Positions 55,699 through 64,000 of a stretch of 64,000 nt of DNA are shown in pieces. Under the pieces are notes generated by a model. The model was given only the letters and a program-made list of their open reading frames with translations, had not been told where the DNA came from and did not search any database. Each line of letters begins with the position of its first letter. The stretch's first letter is position 1. Made by a program: the position numbers and the translations under genes. The stretch comes from Sclerodactyla briareus (Eukaryota; Echinodermata; Holothuroidea; Dendrochirotida; Sclerodactylidae), in NCBI GenBank assembly GCA_026419785.1, contig JAODTK010001010.1, forward strand, positions 119,059-183,058. Reading direction: 5' to 3'.

Positions 55699-57924
55699 GT
55701 AGTTGAAACATAACATGAAATAAGGGGGTGGTTGATCATCCTAGTGCGGACCTGTGGACCATTTCGCAGATCGAGCTATTCAAACTTGAGATTTTTTGAA
55801 GTATTTTTGGAATCATAAGGATTACACAGAGAAAGCAATATGAGTGGTGCCTATGACATCCCTGGAAGGGGGGGGGGCAATCCTGTCGAAAAATGAATCA
55901 TAGAGTGACTCAAAATAGTGACCTCCGCCAGCAGAAGGTGAGGTCAAAGGCAGTAGCTGATGGGATTGCTACTGCTTGGCTGGACCCATGATTACTTGTC
56001 CACATACCCTCTACTTTAGTACACTAAATCCCTATAAACATTAGGAGGATGATAGCCCATGGCAACTCCGCTGTGAGTTCCATCACAACGGCAACGTAGT
56101 GCGTACTCATACAGGACTAGCCGGGGTCATTTTGAGAAATAATTAAAAACATGTGTAAAAAAGTGTCTGATTTTGAATACATGCACTCAGCCATTAAAAT
56201 AACCCACAGTGCAGTATGATCTGTATAGAGAGCCCGGCGTGTGTAAGCATTGTCCGATTGAAACGTGTCCTTGTAACAACTAGAGTATATTTTAGGATGG
56301 CTCAGCATGTGTCAGCTTTGCCTGCCGATATGCCAAAGGAGTGCATATGCAGTATGTCTATTCATACGAGGCATGTTACAAACTGATGTACAGACCCGTA
56401 GTGGTAGATTGGCTCTGTCGGCGGAAATTCATGTAGCACGATTACTCCAGAGGCAGCAACATAAATGAGCATGAAATTGTGCTCTTTTGACGGCCACATT
56501 ATTGTATGAACTCAAATTTTCACTCAAGATGGTTCTGGAAAATTTAGAATGGTTAGGGATGCTAGGTTAAAATGTCTGGTGTTAGTATGATTTCGCCATT
56601 TATAAATCACTTTCTCGAATGCCAATGTTACTCTGACTTGATATATTACAGGACTATTATAGATGGTTGCGAAATAACAAACGCCGACCATATGACTGGG
56701 ATTAGCCAATCCGAAGGGTGTATCCATCAAATTTTAAGCGGAGAGTTGGGAGTGTTTGGAACATGGGATTGTTGTAGAAGCCATCAAGGGTATTTCCTGT
56801 CTGACCTCTTAGATTTTAAAGGGTCAAATTAACTTGCTTAAGACATTTTTTTTTTCCTCTCTTTCACCTACAATTGCCCCCTTAATTATGACCGTGTTAG
56901 AGCCAGGACTGGTAACAATATGTGACAAGTGTCAAAAACCTGCACTCACTCTCCCTATTTCTATGCAGAGCTGTATGCACGATACTATGAGCGGCAGGAG
57001 GATAACGGAGAGGGTCTCGCTTGAACTGGACAACCCCGGAGGACCCGAGCATCTTCACGACTAGGAGTTGTGGTCATTGCAGGGGGGGGGGATGCAGACC
57101 TTTGAGGGTTTCCCTCTACGGGCGATATCTGAAACGATAACGATACAGACTCCTCCGCCAGGCCAGGAAACGGAGATAACCAATTTCTGCCTTTGCTGAG
57201 TTACCAGTTTCGAGAAAAACGCAGCGAAGGTTGTACCACCTGTTCCAAAATTCAAATATTCTGAACAGAGTTGGTTTCTGATATCCGAAAGTTAGTGTTA
57301 TGTGTCTGTGCTGTGTGTGTGCAGCTTGTAGGCGCAGGGGTGAACGAGGGGCTCATACTTATGTAATAGATATATGTTACTTAATACCTATCATATACCA
57401 TCATTTCGGGGTCTGATCTGAGGTAAAAACAGAGGGAGAAATTTTAATGTACAACTATGTTATGAGAAGTAAACAACCCTGACCGTTGTATTTGTAAAAA
57501 ATTTACCAGGGGTGTGTTTTTGGCGTTTTATCCTTTCAAATACCATAAATCTGCAATATCGTTCAGATGGAGCTCATTCATGGTAAAGATTGTTCCTCAT
57601 GTAGAGTACATGAGGCCCTATGTCTCGGAAGCTGGCCACCTTCAGGGAAATAAGAATATGATTATGTGCCTATGTTCTTCTGGACCCCTACTCACAAAAA
57701 CTGACCAATACTCCAGTAAGCTCACTAAACAGTTGAGATTGCTAAATGGAATTCTTTGAATAGCATGCAAACCAGGGATGGTCACAGTATTAAATTGGTG
57801 GATTATTATGACATAACAGTATCGTACATGACTTTTACATTGCATGTGGCACTTTTTCCTGAGCGTCACTAATCGATATCTGTTAAGCTAGTCCGAAACA
57901 TCGGCCTCCTGTGACTTTTCTCAG
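55699..57924 (+). other. Intron, one uncertain coding-like stretch
   Basis: A possible exon begins at 56969 (see next entry). Remnants of the ATTCCTTGAC-family repeat are at about 57320-57640. Otherwise nothing recognised. Confidence 0.4.
56969..57190 (+). other. Possible second FN3-like exon (uncertain)
   Basis: After a good acceptor (ccctatttctatgcag), phase-1 reading gives ELYARYYERQEDNGEGLA and then a stop. Neighbouring frames give 'VVVIAGGG' and AISETITIQTPPPGQETEIT. The composition is exon-like and GC-rich, but no domain signature and no consensus donor are seen. Confidence 0.22.
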
Positions 57925-57969
57925 GGGCTAAGTCCACTATTGTCGTGGATATCAACTGTCTTCTTGGTG
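57925..57969 (+). CDS. Possible 45-base mini-exon
   Basis: Acceptor gacttttctcag and consensus donor gtaagtc enclose 45 bases, a multiple of three. In phase 1 they read GAKSTIVVDINCLLGG with no stop. Both splice signals and the shared phase agree with the rest of the gene. The peptide has no known motif; it could be a linker, or the first residues of a domain continued in an exon I did not find. Chance occurrence cannot be excluded. Confidence 0.35.
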
Positions 57970-58231
57970 GTAAGTCAGTCTAGTGCTGAGTGCCACAAAT
58001 CAATGAAAGTGTTCCAACCTGTCACATTTTTTGAAGAGGGATGGGAGTGGAGGGGGGGAGGGCTTTTTGTGTGCATATCCAGGAAATTCCTTAGCTTGCT
58101 TCCCCAACCTACCAGGCTAACTAGGCATCGTTGTGGTTACCCTTTTATGGCCTTGCACACGGGCTTCAGGTGTTTCAGCCTGCCTTGTGAAAACTGGAAT
58201 GTCAAAAAACCATAAAACTGTAAGAACTCTG

Positions 58232-59180
58232 AAGACGCGTTTACACTCAGAACCCCAAGCACGGGTTATTCTCCCAAGGGGAACCATTGGTAAAATCCTC
58301 GGGCTGTTTACACTGGAACCCCAAGGTTTAACAGACAGGAAATGGCTTTGCTACATTTGGCAAAACGCGCAAAACTCAAATGGAGGAGGCAGTGCAAGCG
58401 ATGGTAATTGCGTGAAGGCTATCTGCATGGGGGATCGGCGAGAGGTAGCACAGGCGTAAGGTTAGACCCGGTTACGTGTAGGCTTACACATTAACAAATT
58501 CATCACAATGGACGAAACGGGGAGAAGGAATGCTTCTCGCAATGCGTATGATGGTCTATTACAGATCATGCACATAGGCGAACAATGAATGTGAGTGTGA
58601 TCGAGTTCTAAGGGGAAGGAATCGGTTTTTGTACCAATGAGGGTTTAGACTTCGCCGTCTGCATTTTCAGTGTTGAATGGCCCAATGTTCATAACTGCTG
58701 GTTGTGGCAATAACCCTAGATCAACACGACGTGCGACACAGATCGATTAGGCCGCGCGTCGGACTAGTGCACTTTGGGAAACACGGTACAGAGACTCGCC
58801 AAGTTCAGACAAAATTTGATTCATCCGAAAACTTCACAGCAAAATCAACATGGTAATAATTAACTGAGAGTGAATGTAGATTTGCACTAAAATTTTCTAG
58901 ACAAATGAATCTGCATTAACATACCCAAACATGTACCGATGCGACGATAGCGAAATATGCATCTTTCAATGCTCGTACGTAGTACGTACAATATTATATA
59001 GTGGAATACCCACACAGTATACATTAGTTTGTTATTAATAGTCTAGCCAGTCGGCACAAAACGAGCGTGTATTGTTTAGCGCTCGGGTTCAACCCTAGTC
59101 TATCGCGGACTTGTCTCGGGGTTGACCCGGAGTTCAAACAGGGGGTTACCCGAGCGCGGGGTTGAGTGTAAACGCACCTT
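58232..59180. mobile_element. DNA transposon-like element with TIRs, no transposase
   Basis: The left end AAGACGCGTTTACACTC and the right end, reverse-complemented, AAGGTGCGTTTACACTC match over 15 of 17 bases. The similarity continues for about 35 bases (..AACCCC..CGGGT..). About 950 bases lie between them without a transposase frame. No clear target duplication, so the superfamily stays open. Confidence 0.75.
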
Positions 59181-62100
59181 GAGGTTCTGTATTAGTGCCC
59201 ATGTGGACAGCTGTTCATTGCCTGTGTGCAGGGCCAAGTGATTTATTACTTCTTCTGCTGGAGGAGCTGCCTTGGCAGAATGGAGGCTAGGATCATCCTG
59301 TTTATGAGATCCCTGGAGACCGTTGTGGTCATTCTCCTGGCTTGAGATCTAGGGAAAGAGCTAAAGGGGTATACCTCTAATGTGATAGAACTGGACTAGT
59401 ATATGAGTGCTAGATCGCGAATCGAACATGCTAGATATTTTTTTCACTTCTTCCTCTGACAGATTCCATAGAGGGTAGACCTGAGAAATGATGAGAGCAC
59501 CACTGACTATGGCAGTTTGATGTTACTATATCTCAGACTCCTGATGGGAGATTTTAACAACTTTTACTACTATATTTCCTCCTCATATTTATTTTTTATC
59601 TGTAACCATCTTACTATTTCATCCATGCTCTCTCTGGTTTAGGCAATCAATTTATTGCTGCATACCCAGTGTGCCACCTAGGGAGAACATATTTTTCAGA
59701 TGATTGGAAGAATTTTTTTCAATAAATATTTTTTGTTTTTTGCCTAGGAAAAACTTGTAGGGTTATTTTCCTGCATGAAAATTTGGGTCTTGGCCGAAAA
59801 ATATCGCAAATACAATAGGCTACTGAAAATAGCACTCTCCAGTTTCAAGTAACAGTTTCTTAATTTGGCTTGCTGTGGTGAAAAGGTCCAGACGGGAAAG
59901 TGGAGTTTGCCCCTCACCCCCACGCCCTCCAATGCAAGTGATGAAAAAATTAAGATAATTGGAAAGGTGCCAGCTTCCCCCCTCCTATTCTTCTCTCCGG
60001 TCATTACCCCTGATCTTAATTGACCGTAAACTGGGCTTGCTCAATAACAGTTATAGTTTCAGGACTTTCAGTAGAGGTTTCTATCTCATCTGTTGAGAAA
60101 AATGTTGAACATATATGTCTGGCCAAACCATGTTCAGCTAAATCAGTATATTCATCTCTGTACAAACTGCGCGTAATCCACAAAAAGGTTAATTCTTATG
60201 ATTTCCCTAATAAGTTCCTTCCCTGGACGGATTTTCATGTGAACAACATGAAATCAGTCCAGGTTTGGTAGAAATATCTACTAGATTTTCATGAAAATGC
60301 ACCTGATGAATACAATTCCTTCCACGAAGCAAGGTCAGCTGAATTCTTGCCGTTTTGTGACAATTAAAATCCTGCTAAACCGTGTCCAAATTGGCACGTA
60401 GTCGTTTATCCGGTCTTCATGGGAACAAAATACTTGAATGAATTTGATTCCTGGATGAATCAGGCTGTGATTTCAAAAAGTTTTTGTAACTCTGATTGTT
60501 TTGACTCTTGATAGGCCAAATTACTCCTCACCACTAAACTTGTCTATAGATTACTATTTTACGCTCATGATGAATGTGATTTCAGATACCGTGTCTTCAT
60601 GTGTTGTTATATTCTAGCATCAAACAATTGAATTTTTTAAATTAAATTTTTCATTCTACATTCAGGAAATTCTCATCTGATTAATGGTTAATTTTTGCAT
60701 TGTCATGTTACTGTTTTTTAATTGATCAATGTTACCATAAATACCTTATTTGAGGTTGCCGGCATTACATTTCATATGTCCTATATAACCTTGCACTCGG
60801 TAAGGTTTCTCATCATTGCAAGTAGTTTGGACGGTCTTTCTCTAACTGTGGTCTTCCATTAAAGTATCGTGAAGGGAACCTGAGTGATCATATCGATCAT
60901 TCTAGTAATTGTAATTTAGGGTGATTCAAAGCCATGTATGGACTTAACATCAAAACAGACCAGGTCGTCAACCCACTTCTAGTTTGGGTTGGTGGTTCAT
61001 AAGCAGACGCCCCTTAGGCTTTCAGCCCGTTAAAAGGTGGTTTTCTGCAGTCCGCTCGAGCGACTCCCGCATCTTCATCGCACCTTGCTCTCTAAAAAAA
61101 TAACTGTCCAAGTTTGATGTAGACCTGGACTTTATGCCACCTGTCACTGTTTTCTACCCTTTTTCTACCCTTTTGAATTTTTAGTCTATTTTTCAATAGA
61201 TTATTCTTGTCTATTTAATTTCTGGATGCAATTACTGTGGCTCCTTTGCATTCCTTCTTGAGGTGGTTTAAAAAAATCTCACATTATGCAAATATTGATC
61301 GAGGTGAGTCATTGTAGGTTCAAAAAAGGAGGGCCCAATAGGCAAAGTGACTCACACCTGGGTCATTGTATCAACCTTGTCAGTCACTGGTGTGTCATTG
61401 CTAGCTCACAATCAATTTCGCTCTGTATCGTCTTATCTTCTGTTGGTATCTTTTGTCGGTATTCTTGGTCTGAGGACCACAAAGGTGACCAAGGGGTGCG
61501 TCAATGTTGCCTTCTTCTGTCGACCTGCTGTCGTTTGAAGTGGTCATATGACCACCCTTGTCCTGGTGGTATGGTGAGTCATGCGACACTTGCAGGTGGA
61601 GTGTTGACTCGTTTTAATTTGAAATCCATTGCATGGTCGACTCTAGATATTTAATTTTGGTATTCAATTAACTTGTCACTGACTTTTAATGGTGCACCAT
61701 GCTATCTGTGTGATGTACAATTTCAATTTTTCAAGAATTTCATATGGGTTGGAACATTGTATAACCCATATGTGAAAGATTTGTTGCGTCTTGACAAATA
61801 TAATTCCAAAATATTTTTCCTCTCCTGTCCCACTTTCTGTTCAAACAAGAGCAGCAATCCCATAAACCGTCATCATGGTTGTGTGCATTTGTCTTCCATG
61901 AACTTTCGTTGAAATATTGTGCGAAGTGTGCATGGTCAGTGGTCATTCTCATCAATTTTCAGCCTGATGAACCTGACTATTTGCCTAAATTTGCATCCAA
62001 TAGAATTGCCCAAAAGCATAACTCATATAACACCTATGAAGACCTGATATATTTTTGTGTGTTTAGCTAGTGATGATTAATGTGCAAATTTATGCAATCA

Positions 62101-62199
62101 TTAGCTCACCTCGCTCTGTGCTGAATTGATTATTGTGACTTCCATGTCTGTCTGTCTGTCTGCAAATTATTCAAGTTTGCTAATCCTATTCATTGATGA

Positions 62200-62800
62200 T
62201 CAAGTGAAGAGGAAAATCTATGCTTTTAAAAAATTGAGGTCAAAGCAGCAGGGTTAATTTTTTGCAATTTTGGGGAACACGCAGATGGCTCCTCCTACAG
62301 TGAAGTGGATGACAGAAAGTTGTCAGCATTTGAGGACCACTGCTAAATAAACACAACGTCCGGGATCAAAGGTCATCTAAGGGTCATTTTTGGACAAATT
62401 ACTATTTTTGAAGTGTCATATAAACCAAATTTCTTACATAGATTAATGGGAGACCATATAATTAGGTGGTTCTGATTGGTTTATATGGGTATGCGAAATG
62501 GTTCAAACTGCCTCAATACCAAGAGTTGGTTAGCATTTTCATTGATCAATGTTGCATAGGGGATTCATGATTTTAGGTGAAAGGTCTCTAGGAGCCAATT
62601 CTGGTCTTTTTGTTTGAATGGTCATGCGGCTTCTATTCCCGCAAGAATAGATCGGATGGTCATGATGATTTTTCCGCATTTGACAGCTCCCACTGACTGT
62701 GCAGGTGCTACAAATGCTCAAGAAATCTTATGAAGAATGGTTATCACATGAAGAATTTAAAATCAATCTTTACATCAGATTCGACTAGGAATAGGTGAGC
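62200..62800 (+). repeat. Units of the 175-base AGGTCAAAGGTCA repeat
   Basis: Shares GATCAAAGGTCATCTAAGGG, CCGCAAGAATAGATCGGATG and ATTTTCATTGATCAATGTT-type phrases with 29150-29960. The first half of the tract is the more diverged. Confidence 0.65.
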
Positions 62801-63789
62801 TACTGTGCATGGCACTCTTTGTTTCCAGGTTTGTAGACTTTCACAACACTGGTGGATATGATCTACATTTGTCCCATTAATTAACAATAGTGGTGTCATG
62901 AAGACCATAATGCGAATAATTTACTTGATTTTATGCAAATTACATGAAAAGTGGGTAGCCGTGGATCCATCTTCGGTTGTGTGAAACTTAGTAGAACCCA
63001 GGCGGTGTCTTGATATAATACGTGGCTGAATGGATGTTCATTGCTGGTTCACATCGCGCAACCAGGCGATGAGACCCTTGTAGAGCTCGCCTTGATTTTA
63101 CGGCTAGTTAAGATAAGGAGTTGTTCATTTCATCCGTAAGTATTTTCAGTTAAGTAATGAGGGGCATGAATGAACTCAATAAAATCAGGCACATGATCGT
63201 CATTCTCATAATGTAAGAAGTTTTGATTTATAATCATTAGCAGCATAAATAAATCTCCCTCACTAAGCCTACCTCACACTATACCAGAGTTCAACGCTTC
63301 ATTCTGCCCATGATCACAAAACTACGTGAGCCTTGCGGAACTCAACTTCAAACAGTTCAAAATTCGCCGCAAATGCCTGCGGCCAGTCAGGCCGCTCGCA
63401 GTGAGTCGGTTGTTGTTGTTGTTTGTTGTTTTTGTAGCGGTCATCGGCCACCAATGACACCACCTGGTAATCCCCAAATGTACACCAACCTGGTAATACA
63501 TCTCGACCGTGAGTAAGACTGTAAGGTGTCGCAGCTTTACGGGTCAGCAAATTCCGCAGGGCAGCTTAAGACCACTGCTAAGGAATCTGAAATTACCAGC
63601 GAATGCACGGTACTTCCAGATTTCTTGCGGGCGTAGGGGCGGGAGAGGACAGCCGATCCCTCTCGTTATGGGGTCAGGTCAAGGTAATCTGCGAATCATT
63701 ACGAGTCAAAGTCTGAAAATCTTTGGGAAGTAAGAGTCAGAATGGTTGGTCCAATCCAAGCTGCAAATTTGGTGTGTAGCTTTATATGG

Positions 63790-64000
63790 GGAAGTAGTAA
63801 AAACAGGGTTGAATTTTTCTGCAATTTTTGAAAACGAACAGAATGATCCTCCTACTGTTAAATGGAATGATCATGAAAGTTGGTCAGCATTATTTAGGAC
63901 TAATGACATACAGAATGTTCAGGGTGTCAAAAGTCATTTAAGGTAATTCGGCAAAGGGTAAAATTTTGAGGGGCATATGAACCAAAAACTTCTGTCACAG
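63790..64000 (+). repeat. Unit of the 175-base repeat at the window end
   Basis: Contains GATCATGAAAGTTGGTCAGC, ATTATTTAGGACTAATGACA and GGGGCATATGAACC, as in 29150-29460. It runs off the end of the window. Confidence 0.65.

Larger units (their letters stand above)
57970..64000 (+). other. No exon recognised; repeats only
   Basis: Holds a TIR element (58232-59180), single units of the 175-base repeat (62200-62800, 63790-64000), a CTGT microsatellite (62147-62162) and an ATTCCTTGAC-family fragment (63660-63790). An open stretch after a good acceptor at 59237 gives no recognisable domain. Confidence 0.45.

Noticed and set aside
59237-59345. Possible exon after a good acceptor (GQVIYYFFCWRSCLGR...)
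   Set aside because: No donor at a suitable place and no domain signature; ends in a stop in an unplaced frame.

Overview
The window looks like one stretch of a large animal gene on the + strand, cut into about 28 small exons separated by 0.3 to 4 kb introns full of repeats. Nearly every exon that can be recognised encodes one extracellular module and is flanked by phase-1 introns (splice between codon bases 1 and 2). I find 22 HYR (hyalin repeat) exons, 4 EGF-like exons, 1 fibronectin type III-like exon and a few possible mini-exons. No start codon, signal peptide, poly(A) site or cytoplasmic region is convincing, so the window is probably internal to a longer gene for a secreted or cell-surface adhesion/matrix protein of the hyalin/HYR-EGF type. 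Phase-1 HYR and EGF exons, introns rich in AGGTCAAAGGTCA-type repeats, tRNA-derived SINEs and about 40% GC suggest a marine invertebrate deuterostome (amphioxus, hemichordate or echinoderm). The sequence alone does not let me choose between them.

Layout. 0.9-23.7 kb: HYR exons interspersed with EGF exons at 6.45, 14.0, 17.4 and 21.4 kb. 26.3-29.1 kb: three near-identical HYR exons in tandem. 31.1-36.7 kb: four HYR exons, one fully intact and two forming a related pair. 38.3-45.3 kb: a two-exon HYR block present twice. 46.0-52.4 kb: three more divergent HYR exons. 55.4 kb: an FN3-like exon, so the domain composition changes toward the 3' side. From 58 kb to the end only repeats are seen.

Reading frames. 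Most HYR exons have one to several single-base indels that break the frame, while splice sites, phases and codon-level domain motifs on both sides of each break are preserved. The breaks differ between recently duplicated copies and one exon carries a T15 run. This fits an unpolished long-read assembly better than an old pseudogene, but sequence alone cannot exclude a decaying locus. A gene finder would miss or split almost all of this gene.

Mobile and repetitive content. A non-autonomous hAT element has an 8-bp target duplication (14.66-15.54 kb). A TIR/MITE family with AAGGACCACTGCAGG ends has four copies. There is a second TIR element at 58.2-59.2 kb, a decayed LINE reverse transcriptase (11.1-12.8 kb), four tRNA-derived SINEs, a dispersed family with RATTCCTTGAC-type ends, several minisatellites and many G/C homopolymers.
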